DNA from: Bordetella sp. FB-8
GTDB lineage: Bacteria; Pseudomonadota; Gammaproteobacteria; Burkholderiales; Burkholderiaceae_B
Length of the DNA: 64,000 bases
Direction: 5' to 3'
NCBI RefSeq assembly: GCF_000382185.1
Contig: NZ_KB907784.1
Coordinates: 3,426,633 to 3,490,632 of the forward strand
Shown here one piece after another: positions 24,404 to 36,085 of the stretch. Below the pieces are notes generated by a model that was not told where the DNA came from, ran no database searches, and saw only the letters and a list, made by a program, of their open reading frames with translations. The position numbers and the translations under genes are program-made. Every line of letters begins with the position of its first letter. Within the stretch, counting starts at the first letter, position 1.

Positions 24404-24859
24404 CTATTTGCGATAGGCGTCGTGGCAGGCCTTGCAGCTTGCCCCCACTGCTCCCACCGCTGCACGCAATTTGGCGATATCGCCCGCATCCGCCGCGGCC
24501 GACAAGGCCGCAATATGGGTTTGCAGGACTTCACGCTTATGCTTGAAGTCCGCCGGATTGCTCCAGATATTTGACTTGCTGTCACCGCCTTGCATGCCCG
24601 GCCCATAGGCCGACCAAGGCAGCGAAGCGAGCATCTGCAGCACATGGGCGTTTTCCTTCACCTGCGCCGGATCGTTGGGAGCGGCGCCACGCGCCACTGC
24701 GGCCAGGCGGCCAAAATGTGCCGCCATCAGCGTCATCGCCGACTGGCGATACTTGACCGCATCCTGCGGTCTGGCGAACTGCGCATGAGCCGGGGCGGCG
24801 GCAAGCGCCGCCAGGCTCAGAATCAGGGTGGAGCCGATAACGGCCGCAAATTCTCGCAT
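24404..24859 (-). CDS. Cytochrome c556/c'-type haem protein
   Basis: The 151-residue exported four-helix cytochrome has a signal peptide (residues 1-24, ending AHA) and a single haem-binding motif CKACH six residues from the C-terminus, as in cytochrome c' and c556. The axial Met or open site would be in the first helix (KYRQSAMTLMAAHFG). ATG 24859 is preferred because the signal peptide starts there. It probably carries electrons in the periplasm. Confidence 0.88.
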   Translation of the reverse strand: MREFAAVIGSTLILSLAALAAAPAHAQFARPQDAVKYRQSAMTLMAAHFGRLAAVARGAAPNDPAQVKENAHVLQMLASLPWSAYGPGMQGGDSKSNIWSNPADFKHKREVLQTHIAALSAAADAGDIAKLRAAVGAVGASCKACHDAYRK

Positions 24860-24894
24860 GAGCAATCTCCTTGGCGCTGCAGGCAGTTCGAACA

Positions 24895-26445
<1,551 letters not shown>

Positions 26446-26447
26446 TC

Positions 26448-27056
26448 ATGAAACTGATCGGCTCGCTTACCAGTCCTTACGTCCGCAAAGTTCGGATCGT
26501 CATGGCCGAAAAAAAGCTGGACTATCAGGTGGAAATCGAAAACGTCTGGTCGCCCGACACGAAAATCCAGAAGTACAACCCGCTGGGCAAGGTGCCATGC
26601 CTGGTGATGGAAGACGGCGGCGCCCTGTTCGACTCGCGCGTCATCGTCGAATATCTCGACACGCTCTCTCCCGTCGCGCGCCTGCTGCCGCAATCCGGCC
26701 GCGAGCGCGCCGCGGTCAAGTGCTGGGAGGCCATCGCCGACGGTCTGTTGGACGCCAGCATCATGATCGTCAGAGAACGCATGCGTCCCGCGGCCCAGCA
26801 GAGCGCCGAATGGATTGAACGGCATTACGGCAAAATCCATGCCAGCATCGATGCCATGAACAAGAGCCTGGGCGAAAATCCGTACTGCATGGGAATCAAC
26901 TACACGCTGGCCGATATCGCTGTCGGCTGCGCGCTGGGCTATCTGGACCTGCGCTTCCCTGATCTGGACTGGCGGACTTCCCAGACCAACCTGGCCCGGC
27001 TGTTCGACAAGCTGGCGGTACGCCAGTCGTTCGTCGATACGGTGCCGGTGATCTGA
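26448..27056 (+). CDS. Glutathione S-transferase family protein
   Basis: The 202-residue soluble protein has an N-terminal thioredoxin-like domain (SLTSPYVRKVRIVMAEKKL, with the cis-Pro in GKVPCLVMEDG near residue 52 and DSRVIVEYLD for the glutathione glutamyl group) and an all-helical C-terminal domain with YTLADIAVGCALGYLDLRF. It resembles the YibF-like subgroup. The catalytic Ser or Cys would be among residues 7-9 (TSP). It is divergent from purB with a 176-bp gap. Confidence 0.9.
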   Translation: MKLIGSLTSPYVRKVRIVMAEKKLDYQVEIENVWSPDTKIQKYNPLGKVPCLVMEDGGALFDSRVIVEYLDTLSPVARLLPQSGRERAAVKCWEAIADGLLDASIMIVRERMRPAAQQSAEWIERHYGKIHASIDAMNKSLGENPYCMGINYTLADIAVGCALGYLDLRFPDLDWRTSQTNLARLFDKLAVRQSFVDTVPVI

Positions 27057-27071
27057 CGCCACGCAACAAAA

Positions 27072-28196
27072 TCAAGCAATCATTCCGCCCCCCAGGCACA
27101 CGTCGCCGTCATAAAGCACGGCCGATTGCCCTGGCGTAACGGCCCATTGCTGTTGATCGAACTGCAACATGAATTGCGCGCCTTGCGCGGCGGACAATGC
27201 GCAAGCGGCATCGGCTTGGCGATAACGCGTCTTGGCGCCATAAGCGCCCGCCTCGGGCGGACGGCCTGCCACCCAGCTGGCGTCTTGGGCCAGAAGCGCG
27301 TCGGACAACAGCCAGGGATGGTCGTGGCCCTGCACCACGTAAAGTATGTTCTTGTCCAGGTCCTTGCGGGCGACATACCAGGCCTGCGCGGTGCCGTCCT
27401 CGTTCTGCCTGCCTTTGACCCCGCCCACGCCCAGGCCCTTGCGCTGGCCCAGGGTATAGAACGACAGGCCGTGGTGCGTGCCGACCTTCTGGCCTTCGGG
27501 CGTGAGGATGGGGCCGGGCGCAGTGGGCAGGTAGCGCCCGAGGAATTCGCGAAACGGCCGCTCTCCGATAAAGCAGATGCCGGTCGAGTCTTTCTTTGCG
27601 GCGTTGTGAAGCCCGATCTCATGGGCGATGCGACGCACTTCGGTCTTGGGTATTTCTCCCAGGGGAAATAGGGTGCGCGCCAATTGCGCCTGGTTCAGGC
27701 GGTGCAGGAAATAGCTTTGGTCCTTGGTGCCGTCCAGCGCCTTGAGCAACTGGTATTCGGAACCCGACGCACCGTCGGCGCGACGCACGCGTGCGTAGTG
27801 ACCGGTGGCGATATGCTCGGCACCGAGCGACATGGCGTGGTCCAGAAAGGCCTTGAACTTGATCTCGGCATTGCACAGCACGTCGGGGTTGGGCGTGCGC
27901 CCCGCCGAGTACTCGCGCAGGAAGTCGGCGAAGACGCGGTCCTTGTATTCGGTGGCGAAATTGACGTATTCGAACTCCACGCCCACACGATCAGCCACGC
28001 TGGCCGCGTCCAGCAAGTCCTGGCGGGTGGAACAGTATTCGGAGTCATCGTCGTCTTCCCAGTTCTTCATGAACAGGCCGACGACTTCGTAGCCCTGCTG
28101 CTTGAGCAGCCAGGCAGTGACCGAGGAATCGACGCCGCCCGACATGCCGACGACGACGCGGCCCTTGGGGGCCTTTTTTGCTGAAATAGCTGACAT
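27072..28196 (-). CDS. mnmA: tRNA-specific 2-thiouridylase MnmA
   Basis: MnmA places sulphur on U34 of Lys, Glu and Gln tRNAs. The 374-residue enzyme has the PP-loop [11 protein letters not shown] (near residue 15), the catalytic Cys in [12 protein letters not shown] (near 107) and the second catalytic Cys in [14 protein letters not shown] (near 205), followed by the central and beta-barrel tRNA-binding domains. ATG 28196 is used; a GTG three codons earlier is possible. It converges with the GST gene. Confidence 0.96.
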   Translation of the reverse strand: MSAISAKKAPKGRVVVGMSGGVDSSVTAWLLKQQGYEVVGLFMKNWEDDDDSEYCSTRQDLLDAASVADRVGVEFEYVNFATEYKDRVFADFLREYSAGRTPNPDVLCNAEIKFKAFLDHAMSLGAEHIATGHYARVRRADGASGSEYQLLKALDGTKDQSYFLHRLNQAQLARTLFPLGEIPKTEVRRIAHEIGLHNAAKKDSTGICFIGERPFREFLGRYLPTAPGPILTPEGQKVGTHHGLSFYTLGQRKGLGVGGVKGRQNEDGTAQAWYVARKDLDKNILYVVQGHDHPWLLSDALLAQDASWVAGRPPEAGAYGAKTRYRQADAACALSAAQGAQFMLQFDQQQWAVTPGQSAVLYDGDVCLGGGMIA

Positions 28197-28342
28197 GATG
28201 GCCACATTTTAACGCTATGGTCCTGAATGCCCGCCAGCCGCGACCACGACGATTTTCCCGGACTTTGCATGGACGGCGAAAGCACAAGGCCGACGCCCCG
28301 ATCGCGGCAGCCCAGGGTTAGTCCTAGCCCAGCGCCGCCTGG

Positions 28343-28356
28343 ATTGTATAGACAGG
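28343..28356. promoter_or_regulatory. Imperfect HutC-type site before the NitT/SsuA-type transporter
   Basis: ATTGTATAGACAGG matches the perfect CTTGTATATACAAG palindrome upstream of hutH at 11 of 14 positions. It lies 75 bases before the binding-protein start, a location suited to HutC control of this transporter. Confidence 0.35.
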
Positions 28357-28431
28357 TTGAGAATAATGTGGCGAAAATAGCCGCGACTGGCGCCATGAGG
28401 CGTTGGATCTCCTCCCCCTACAGGACACGTC

Positions 28432-29394
28432 ATGATGATTCGATCATTCGGAAGACTAGCCGTCGCCGCCGCAGTGAGCGCCGGCATCGCCACACCGGCC
28501 ATGGCCGCCGAAAACACCAGGCTGGCCCTGGGCATTTCGGGCTGGACCGGCTTTGCGCCGCTGATCCTGGCCGACAAGGCAGGCATCTTCAAGAAGCACG
28601 GCATCGAAGTCGACCTGAAGATGATCCCGCAGTCATCGCGCAACCTGGCGCTGGCCTCGGGTTCGATCGAATGCGCCGCGACCACCGTCGAAACGCATGT
28701 GGCCTGGAACACCAACGGCGTGCCCATCACGCAGATCTTCCAAATGGACAAGTCCTATGGCGCGGACGGCATCGTGGCGCGCAACGGCATCAAGAGCATT
28801 GCCGACCTGAAAGGCAAGAGCGTGGCCGTCAGCGCGCCCGGCACCTCGCCGTACTTCCTGGTGGCATGGGTGCTGAACAAGAACCACATGTCCATGAAAG
28901 ATATCAATGTGGTCACACTCGAACCCGATGCCGCCGCACAGGCCTTCATCGCCGGCAGCAACGATGCGGCCTCGACCTACGAACCCTACCTCTCGTCTGT
29001 GCGCGACAAGCCCCAGGTCGGCCACATCCTGGCCACCACCCTCGACTACCCCATGATCATGGACACGGTCGGCTGCTCGCCCAAGTGGCTCAAGGCCAAC
29101 CCCAAGACGGCCAAGGCGCTGACCGACTCTTACTTCGACGCGCTGGACATGATCACCAAGGATCCCGACCAGGCCTACACGATCATGGGCGCGGCATCCA
29201 AGCAGACGGCCCAGCAATTCAAGGAATCGGCCTCCCTGCTGCGCTGGGCCAACCGCGCGGACAACGAAAAGTTCTTCGCCAGCCAGATCGTGCCCTTCAT
29301 GAAGGAAGCGTCCGTGATCCTCAAGGAAGCCGGCGTCATCCGCAAGTTGCCCGACAACTACGCGGCCCTCTACGACGCGAGCTACATCAAGTGA
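28432..29394 (+). CDS. NitT/SsuA-type ABC transporter substrate-binding protein
   Basis: The 320-residue periplasmic protein has a signal peptide (residues 1-25, ending AMA) and the NMT1/SsuA-like fold, with SGWTGFAPLILADKAGIFKK near residue 35 and GSIECAATTVETH near 80. It would bind an organic nitrogen or sulphur compound. The permease, the ATPase and hutC follow directly, so a histidine-related ligand such as urocanate is plausible but unproven. A start at the second ATG (28435) is equally possible. Confidence 0.88.
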   Translation: MMIRSFGRLAVAAAVSAGIATPAMAAENTRLALGISGWTGFAPLILADKAGIFKKHGIEVDLKMIPQSSRNLALASGSIECAATTVETHVAWNTNGVPITQIFQMDKSYGADGIVARNGIKSIADLKGKSVAVSAPGTSPYFLVAWVLNKNHMSMKDINVVTLEPDAAAQAFIAGSNDAASTYEPYLSSVRDKPQVGHILATTLDYPMIMDTVGCSPKWLKANPKTAKALTDSYFDALDMITKDPDQAYTIMGAASKQTAQQFKESASLLRWANRADNEKFFASQIVPFMKEASVILKEAGVIRKLPDNYAALYDASYIK

Positions 29395-30179
29395 AGCGTC
29401 GCGCACTCGCACCGCTCGAGCCCGTCGGCTCGGGCGAGCGCTGGGTTCTGGGCGCCGCCTTCTTCGCTCTTTTCATCGCTGCCTGGGCCGCCATCACCTA
29501 TGGCGGCCTGGTCCCGCCCCTGTTCCTGGCCGATCCGCTCACCATGCTGCGACAAGGCTGGAACCTGTTCGCCCAATATAACTTCCTCACCGATATCGGC
29601 ATGACCGTCTGGCGCGTGCTGGGCGGGTTCGCGCTAGCGAGCGCGGTCGGCGTGCCGCTGGGCATCGTCATGGGCGCATACAAACGCATCGAAGCCTTCT
29701 TCGAACCCTTCGTCTCGTTCTGCCGCTACCTGCCCGCCTCGGCCTTCATTCCGCTGCTCATTCTCTGGGCCGGCATCGGCGAGGTGCAGAAGCTGCTGGT
29801 GATCTTCATCGGTTCGTTCTTCCAGATCGTGCTGATGGTGGCCGTGACGGTCGGCGGCGCGCGGCGCGACCTGGTTGAGGCCGCCTACACGCTGGGGGCC
29901 AGCTATCGCGGTGTGGTGCGCCGCGTGCTGCTGCCCGGCGCCGCCCCCGGCATCGCCGAGATCCTGCGGCTGGTGCTGGGCTGGGCCTGGACATACGTCA
30001 TCGTTGCCGAACTGATCGGCGCTTCCACCGGCATCGGCCACATGATCGTGCAGAGCCAGATCCTGGTGAACACCGGGCAGATTATCTTCGGCATTATCAC
30101 CATCGGCATCATCGGATTGATTTCCGACTTCGTCTTCAAGGCGGTCAACCGTCGCATCTTCGCCTGGAGCAATCTCTGA
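29391..30179 (+). CDS. NitT/SsuC-type ABC transporter permease
   Basis: The 262-residue inner-membrane permease has six hydrophobic segments. The ATPase-contact EAA loop is EAAYTLGASYRGVVRRVLLPG near residue 165, and the LPASAFIPLLILWAGIGEVQK region is typical of the tauC/ssuC family. It starts with GTG 29391 overlapping the upstream stop (GTGA), so expression depends on translation of the binding protein. Confidence 0.9.
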   Translation: MKRRALAPLEPVGSGERWVLGAAFFALFIAAWAAITYGGLVPPLFLADPLTMLRQGWNLFAQYNFLTDIGMTVWRVLGGFALASAVGVPLGIVMGAYKRIEAFFEPFVSFCRYLPASAFIPLLILWAGIGEVQKLLVIFIGSFFQIVLMVAVTVGGARRDLVEAAYTLGASYRGVVRRVLLPGAAPGIAEILRLVLGWAWTYVIVAELIGASTGIGHMIVQSQILVNTGQIIFGIITIGIIGLISDFVFKAVNRRIFAWSNL

Positions 30180-30955
30180 TGAACCTGCTGTCCGTGCAGA
30201 ACGTCACCCGCGTATTCGAAAGCAAGCGAGGCCAGGCCACGCAGGCCCTGCAACCCATCGATCTGATTGTGACGGAAAACGATTTCGTCACGATCCTGGG
30301 GCCTTCGGGCTGCGGCAAGTCCACGCTGCTGCGCATCGTCGCCGGCCTGGATTTTCCCAGTACCGGCAGGGTGCTGCTCGATAGCAAACCCGTTGAAGGC
30401 CCCGGTGCCGACCGCGGCATGGTGTTCCAAAGCTATACCCTGTTTCCCTGGCTGACCATCGAGGAAAACATCCGCTTCGGCCTGCGCGAGCGCGGCCTGG
30501 GTCCGGCCGAGCAGAAAGAGCGCAGCGACGACTTCATCGCCAAGGTGGGCCTGCGCGGCTTCGAACAGCACTATCCCAAGCAGCTCTCGGGCGGCATGCA
30601 GCAGCGCACCGCCATCGCCCGCGCGCTGGCCAACGATCCGCGCATCCTGCTGCTGGACGAGCCTTTCGGCGCGCTCGACAACCAAACCCGCGTGCTCATG
30701 CAGGAGCTGCTGCTGGGCATATGGGAGTCGGCGCAAAAAACCGTGATCTTCGTCACCCACGACATCGATGAGGCCATCTTCATGGCCAGCCGCGTGGTGG
30801 TGTTCAGTGCCCGCCCCGGCCGCATCAAAGCCGACATTCCGGTCGACTTTCCGCACCCGCGCAGCTATACCCTCAAGACCTCGCCCGATTTCATGGACAT
30901 CAAAGCCAGGCTGACTGAGGAAATCCGCATAGAGGCGATGGCGGCGGCGCATTGA
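30179..30955 (+). CDS. NitT/SsuB-type ABC transporter ATP-binding protein
   Basis: This 258-residue ATPase has Walker A GPSGCGKST (near residue 41), the Q-loop VFQSYTLFPW, the signature LSGGMQQR, Walker B ILLLDEPFGALD and the switch His in VTHDIDEA. It overlaps the permease stop (TGATG) and completes the transporter encoded from 28432. hutC follows within a few bases. Confidence 0.93.
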   Translation: MNLLSVQNVTRVFESKRGQATQALQPIDLIVTENDFVTILGPSGCGKSTLLRIVAGLDFPSTGRVLLDSKPVEGPGADRGMVFQSYTLFPWLTIEENIRFGLRERGLGPAEQKERSDDFIAKVGLRGFEQHYPKQLSGGMQQRTAIARALANDPRILLLDEPFGALDNQTRVLMQELLLGIWESAQKTVIFVTHDIDEAIFMASRVVVFSARPGRIKADIPVDFPHPRSYTLKTSPDFMDIKARLTEEIRIEAMAAAH

Positions 30956-30963
30956 GCCGCGCC

Positions 30964-31722
30964 ATGCATCCCACCATGAACAATGCCCAGGCACGCCCCG
31001 GCTCCGTGGCCCTGTACCAGCAAATCAAGGACTTCATCTCGCGCAACATCACCAACGGCGCCTGGCCGCCCGGCCATCGTCTGCCGTCCGAACACGAGCT
31101 GGTGGCGCAGTTCGGCATCTCGCGCATGACGGTCAACCGTGCCCTGCGCGAGCTCACCGCGCAGGGCCAGGTCGAGCGCATCGCCGGCGTGGGCAGTTTC
31201 GTCGCGCGCGAAAAACCGCAGTCCACGCTGCTGCATATCGCCAACCTGGCCGAGGAAATCCGCCGCCGCGGCCACGACTACCACTGCGACGTGCTGGTGA
31301 GCGAACGCGTCTCGGCGCCGCTGGAAGTGGCCACCGCGCTGAATTTGAACGTGGGCATGTCGGTCTTTCATACCCTGTGCGTGCATCGCGAGGACGGCGT
31401 GCCCGTGCAGCTCGAAGACCGCTATGTCAACCCGCAGGCCGCGCCGCAATTCGGCCTGCAGGACTTCACACTGGTTCAGCCTTCCGAATACTTGCTGCGC
31501 AACATTCCCTGCGACCAGATCGAACACGTCATCGACGCCGTACTACCCAGTGCCGAACAAGCCCGCCAACTTGAAATGCAAGCCAGCCAGCCCTGCCTGC
31601 TGCTGACCCGCCGCACCTGGACCCATGGCCTGCCGGTCACGCTGGTGCGCTGCCTGCATCCCAGCACCCGCTATCAGCTCGGCAGCCGCTTCACGCCGGG
31701 CGGCCTCCTGGCGAGCAGTTGA
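30964..31722 (+). CDS. hutC: Histidine-utilisation repressor HutC (GntR family)
   Basis: The 252-residue regulator has a GntR winged helix (residues 15-80: PPGHRLPSEHELVAQFGISR) and a C-terminal UTRA ligand domain that in HutC proteins binds urocanate, releasing DNA. It follows the ABC ATPase gene by eight bases and precedes hutH, with a perfect CTTGTATATACAAG palindrome in between. A TTG at 30952 overlapping the previous stop and an ATG at 30976 are alternative starts. Confidence 0.92.
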   Translation: MHPTMNNAQARPGSVALYQQIKDFISRNITNGAWPPGHRLPSEHELVAQFGISRMTVNRALRELTAQGQVERIAGVGSFVAREKPQSTLLHIANLAEEIRRRGHDYHCDVLVSERVSAPLEVATALNLNVGMSVFHTLCVHREDGVPVQLEDRYVNPQAAPQFGLQDFTLVQPSEYLLRNIPCDQIEHVIDAVLPSAEQARQLEMQASQPCLLLTRRTWTHGLPVTLVRCLHPSTRYQLGSRFTPGGLLASS

Positions 31723-31828
31723 ATCTTCCCCCGTCGTAGACAAGGCCCGGCGCAGCGCAGCGCGGTTCCGGCATGACCCAGGGAAATCCCTAGATCAACA
31801 AAACCTGGGGGAGTGCGTTATTGTTTAG

Positions 31829-31842
31829 CTTGTATATACAAG
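31829..31842. promoter_or_regulatory. HutC operator upstream of hutH
   Basis: CTTGTATATACAAG is a perfect 14-bp palindrome and matches the known HutC operator type. It lies 27 bases before the hutH start codon, where bound HutC would block transcription of hutH and the downstream genes. Confidence 0.75.
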
Positions 31843-31868
31843 ACAAGACAACCAAGGTCCATCTCACC

Positions 31869-33428
31869 ATGATGAACGCAAGCGACTCCTCTTCGTCCAC
31901 CGCCGGACTCGTGCTAGAACCCGGTCGCGTCGGCCTGTCCGACCTGCGCCGCATCCACGCGGGCGGTTCCGCCCTCGCGCTGCATCCGGACTCGCAAGCC
32001 GTGCTGCGGGCCTCGCAAGCGGCCGTGCGGCACATCGTCGATACCGGCGCGACCGTTTATGGCATCAACACCGGCTTCGGCAAGCTGGCCAGCACACGCA
32101 TTGCGCCCGAACGGCTGGCCGAACTGCAGCGCAATCTGGTGATCTCGCATAGTGTGGGTACAGGCGATCCGCTGCCGCCGTCGGTGGTGCGCCTGGTGCT
32201 GGCCACCAAGGCCGTAAGCCTGGCGCGCGGCCATTCCGGGGTGCGCCCGGAACTGGTGGACGCCCTACTGGGCCTGCACAACGCCGGCATCCTGCCGCGC
32301 ATCCCCTCCAAGGGTTCGGTAGGCGCCTCGGGCGACCTGGCCCCGCTGGCCCACCTGGCCTGCGTGCTGATCGGCGAAGGCAGCGCCGACACCCCCGAGG
32401 GTCAGACCATCTCCGGCCGTGAAGCCATGAAGCGCATCGGCCTGGCCCCCTTCGTACTCGGTCCCAAGGAAGGCCTGGCCTTACTCAACGGCACCCAGGT
32501 CTCGACCGCGCTGGGCCTGGCGGGCCTGTTCGGCGCCGAACGCCTGGTGGCCGCAGGCCTGGTGTCCGGCGCCCTGTCGCTCGAAGCCATCCAGGGCTCG
32601 GTCAAGCCCTTCGACGCGCGCATCCATGCCGCGCGCGGCCAAGCCGGACAGATCGCGGTGGCCGGGGCCATGCGCGCCCTGCTCGAGGGCAGCCAGATCG
32701 TGACCTCGCACGCCAACTGCGGCCGCGTGCAGGACCCCTACTCCGTGCGCTGTATCCCGCAAGTCATGGGCGCCTGCCTGGACAACCTCACGCACGCCGC
32801 GCGCGTGCTCGCCACCGAAGCCAACGCCGCCTCCGACAATCCGCTCGTGTTCGACAACGGCGATGTCATCTCCGGCGGCAACTTCCACGCCGAACCCGTC
32901 GCCTTCGCCAGCGACATCATTGCCCTGGCCGTCGCCGAGATCGGCGCAATCGCCGAGCGCCGCTTGGCCCTGCTTCTGGACAGCGGCCTGTCTGGCCTAC
33001 CGCCCTTTCTGGTCGAGGATGGCGGCGTCAACTCCGGCTTCATGATCGCCCAGGTCACCGCCGCAGCCCTGGCCTCGGAAAACAAGTCCCACGCGCACCC
33101 CGCCAGTGTCGACAGCCTGCCCACCTCGGCCAACCAGGAAGACCACGTATCCATGGCCACCTATGCCGGCCGCCGCCTGGCCGAGATGGTGGGCAACACG
33201 GCGGTCGTCCTGGGCATCGAGGCCATGGCCGGCGCGCAGGGCATGGAACTCAGGCGCGGCCCCAAGAGCTCGCCCCTGATCGAAGCCGAATTTGCCCGCA
33301 TCAGGACGAAAGTCGCCTTCCTCGACAAGGACCGCTACCTGGCCGACGATATCGAGGCGATGAAGCAATGGGCGCTCAATTCCGAATGGCCCGCGGCGCT
33401 GCAAAACATCCTGCCGTCGCATCAATAA
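31869..33428 (+). CDS. hutH: Histidine ammonia-lyase
   Basis: HutH removes ammonia from L-histidine to give urocanate, the first step of the pathway. The 519-residue protein carries the Ala-Ser-Gly triad that forms the MIO electrophile in [15 protein letters not shown] (near residue 155) and the [10 protein letters not shown] loop with the catalytic Tyr near residue 65. ATG 31869 was chosen because further upstream codons run into the HutC operator. hutU follows after 91 bases. Confidence 0.96.
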   Translation: MMNASDSSSSTAGLVLEPGRVGLSDLRRIHAGGSALALHPDSQAVLRASQAAVRHIVDTGATVYGINTGFGKLASTRIAPERLAELQRNLVISHSVGTGDPLPPSVVRLVLATKAVSLARGHSGVRPELVDALLGLHNAGILPRIPSKGSVGASGDLAPLAHLACVLIGEGSADTPEGQTISGREAMKRIGLAPFVLGPKEGLALLNGTQVSTALGLAGLFGAERLVAAGLVSGALSLEAIQGSVKPFDARIHAARGQAGQIAVAGAMRALLEGSQIVTSHANCGRVQDPYSVRCIPQVMGACLDNLTHAARVLATEANAASDNPLVFDNGDVISGGNFHAEPVAFASDIIALAVAEIGAIAERRLALLLDSGLSGLPPFLVEDGGVNSGFMIAQVTAAALASENKSHAHPASVDSLPTSANQEDHVSMATYAGRRLAEMVGNTAVVLGIEAMAGAQGMELRRGPKSSPLIEAEFARIRTKVAFLDKDRYLADDIEAMKQWALNSEWPAALQNILPSHQ

Positions 33429-33519
33429 AAGACAGCCATCGTCATTTGAGCGCGCACTGTCAATGAGTAAGCACGCAAGCGCAGCACAGCCAGCTCCACC
33501 TGCAAGGACACCAGAAACC

Positions 33520-35244
33520 ATGAACGCCGACACCCGCACTTCCCAGGCCGCCGCCACCGCCGCCGCCCGCCACGACTCCAGCCGCGTCATCCATGCCCCC
33601 ACCGGTAACCAGCTGCACTGCAAGAACTGGCTCATCGAAGCGGCCTATCGCATGATTCAGAACAATCTGGACCCCGCCGTAGCCGAGCGTCCGCAGGATC
33701 TGGTCGTTTACGGCGGCATCGGCCGCGCCGCGCGGGACTGGGCCAGTTACGACCAGATCCTGGCCAGTCTGCGCAAGCTCGAAGCCGACGAATCCCTCCT
33801 GGTCCAGTCCGGCAAGCCCGTCGGCGTCTTCAAAACCCATGAAAACGCCCCGCGCGTGCTCATTGCCAACTCCAATCTGGTGCCGCGCTGGGCCAACTGG
33901 GAACACTTCAACGAGCTCGATCGCAAGGGCCTCTTCATGTATGGCCAGATGACGGCTGGCAGCTGGATCTATATCGGCAGCCAAGGCATCGTTCAGGGCA
34001 CCTTCGAGACTTTCGTCGAAGCCGGCCGCCAGCACTACGGCAACGATCTATCGGGAAAATGGATTCTGACTGCCGGCCTGGGAGGCATGGGGGGCGCGCA
34101 GCCGCTGGCCGCCACGCTGGCTGGCGCCGTCTCGCTCAACATCGAATGCCAGCAGCGCAGCATCGACTTTCGCCTGCGCACCCGCTATGTGGACAAGCAG
34201 GCCAAGGACATCGACCAGGCCATCGCGCTCATCGCGCAGCACACCGCCGCGAAACAGGCCGTTTCCATCGCGCTGCTGGGCAACGCGGCCGAGATCCTGC
34301 CCGAACTGGTCAGGCGCGCCCGCGCCGGCGGCATCAAACCGGACCTGGTCACCGACCAGACCTCGGCGCACGACCTCATCAACGGCTACCTACCCGCGGG
34401 CTGGACCGTGCAGCAATGGCGCGATGCCGCCGCCGACCCGGCGCGCCACGCAGAGCTCAAGGCCGCGGCTGCCCGCTCCTGCGTCGCGCATGTCCAGGCC
34501 ATGCTCGACTTCCAGGCCATGGGCATCCCAACGGTGGACTACGGCAACAACATCCGCCAAGTGGCCTACGACGAGGGCGTGGCCAATGCCTTTGACTTCC
34601 CCGGTTTCGTGCCGGCCTACATCCGCCCGCTGTTCTGCGAAGGCAAGGGGCCCTTCCGCTGGGTGGCGCTGTCGGGCGACCCGCAGGACATTTACAAGAC
34701 GGACGCCAAGATCAAGGAGCTCTTTCCCGATAACAAGCACACTCACCGCTGGCTGGACATGGCGCGCGAGCGCATCAGCTTCCAAGGGCTGCCCGCGCGC
34801 ATCTGCTGGCTGGGACTGGGCGAGCGCCACAAGGCCGGCCTGGCGTTCAACGAAATGGTGCGCAAGGGCGAACTGAAGGCGCCCATCGTGATCGGCCGCG
34901 ATCACCTGGACACCGGTTCGGTGGCCAGCCCCAACCGCGAAACAGAGGCGATGCGCGACGGCACCGACGCGGTGTCCGACTGGCCCCTGCTCAACGCGCT
35001 GCTCAACACCGCGGGCGGGGCCACCTGGGTCAGCCTGCACCACGGCGGCGGCGTGGGCATGGGCTATTCGCAGCACGCCGGCATGGTAATCGTATGCGAC
35101 GGCACGCAGGAAGCCGACGCGCGTCTGGCCCGCGTGCTGTGGAACGACCCGGCCACCGGCGTCATGCGTCACGCCGACGCCGGCTACGACCAGGCCGTGC
35201 AGACGGCCAAAAGGCACAGGCTGAACCTGCCTATGGTGAAATAG
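33520..35244 (+). CDS. hutU: Urocanate hydratase
   Basis: HutU adds water to urocanate, giving imidazolonepropionate, with a bound NAD+ as electrophile. The 574-residue protein contains [10 protein letters not shown], the NAD-binding [14 protein letters not shown] (near residue 185), the catalytic-loop Cys in [15 protein letters not shown] and [19 protein letters not shown], and the final [21 protein letters not shown] 33520 is preceded by AAGGA; the frame is open 19 codons further up. Confidence 0.96.
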   Translation: MNADTRTSQAAATAAARHDSSRVIHAPTGNQLHCKNWLIEAAYRMIQNNLDPAVAERPQDLVVYGGIGRAARDWASYDQILASLRKLEADESLLVQSGKPVGVFKTHENAPRVLIANSNLVPRWANWEHFNELDRKGLFMYGQMTAGSWIYIGSQGIVQGTFETFVEAGRQHYGNDLSGKWILTAGLGGMGGAQPLAATLAGAVSLNIECQQRSIDFRLRTRYVDKQAKDIDQAIALIAQHTAAKQAVSIALLGNAAEILPELVRRARAGGIKPDLVTDQTSAHDLINGYLPAGWTVQQWRDAAADPARHAELKAAAARSCVAHVQAMLDFQAMGIPTVDYGNNIRQVAYDEGVANAFDFPGFVPAYIRPLFCEGKGPFRWVALSGDPQDIYKTDAKIKELFPDNKHTHRWLDMARERISFQGLPARICWLGLGERHKAGLAFNEMVRKGELKAPIVIGRDHLDTGSVASPNRETEAMRDGTDAVSDWPLLNALLNTAGGATWVSLHHGGGVGMGYSQHAGMVIVCDGTQEADARLARVLWNDPATGVMRHADAGYDQAVQTAKRHRLNLPMVK

Positions 35245-35322
35245 AACGCGTCGGCCCAGACACCCGGGCCAGTATCGGCCCGAGCGCGCCCGAGGTACCG
35301 ACATTCACAACAAGGGGATTCC

Positions 35323-36075
35323 ATGCAAAACCGTCGCACCTTCCTGGCCCGCGCCCTGCTGGCCTGCAGCCTGACCCTGGCGAGCGCCGCGCCGGCCCTG
35401 GCCGCCGATCATGTCATCCGCATCGCCACCGACGCCACGTTCCCACCCATGGAGTTCGTCGAAAACGGCAAGATGACCGGCTTTGACATCGACCTCACCA
35501 ACGCCCTGGCCAAGCAGATGGGCAAGACCGTGCAGTGGACCCAGATCGACTTCAAGGGCCTGATCCCGGGTGTGCTCTCGGGCCGCTTCGACATGGCGGT
35601 ATCGGCCATCTACATCACGCCCGAACGCGCCAAAGTAGTGGATTTCGGCGACTCGTACTACGCCGGCGGGCTGGTGGTCATGGTCAAGAAGAACAACGAC
35701 GCCATCAAGTCGATCGCCGACCTGGACGGCAAGAACGTCACCGTTCAGGTTGGAACCAAGTCGGTTGAATACCTCAAGACCCACTACCCCAGGATACACA
35801 CCGTCGAGGTAGAGCAGAACGAGCAGATGTTCAACCTGGTCGAGATCGGCCGCGCCGACGCCGCGGTCACGGGCATGCCCGCAGCCTATCAATTCGCGCG
35901 CACCAAAGGCACGCTCAAAGTGCTGCCCAAGCCACTCACCACCGAAGCCTACGGCATGGCGGTTAGCAAAGGCGAACCCCAGCTCACGGCCGCGCTGAAC
36001 AAGGCGCTCGCGCAACTCAAGGCCGACGGCACCTACGACAAGATCGTGCACAAGTGGCTCTCCAACGACAAATAA
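35323..36075 (+). CDS. Polar amino acid ABC transporter binding protein (probably histidine-related)
   Basis: The 250-residue periplasmic protein has a signal peptide (residues 1-28, ending LAA after APALA) and the family 3 fold with IATDATFPPMEFVENGK, the typical AA-binding Asp in SGRFDMAVSAIYITPERAK and the Gly-rich ITP segment. It lies between hutU and the permease gene, so histidine or urocanate is the likely ligand. The gene is preceded by AAGGGG and followed by its permease after 10 bases. Confidence 0.9.
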   Translation: MQNRRTFLARALLACSLTLASAAPALAADHVIRIATDATFPPMEFVENGKMTGFDIDLTNALAKQMGKTVQWTQIDFKGLIPGVLSGRFDMAVSAIYITPERAKVVDFGDSYYAGGLVVMVKKNNDAIKSIADLDGKNVTVQVGTKSVEYLKTHYPRIHTVEVEQNEQMFNLVEIGRADAAVTGMPAAYQFARTKGTLKVLPKPLTTEAYGMAVSKGEPQLTAALNKALAQLKADGTYDKIVHKWLSNDK

Positions 36076-36085
36076 GGACGCGCCG

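Noticed and set aside
28227..30179. A single 650-codon frame that would fuse a long N-terminal region to the NitT/SsuC-type permease
   Set aside because: The first 388 codons are the binding-protein gene read in a wrong frame; the permease begins at GTG 29391, overlapping the previous stop.
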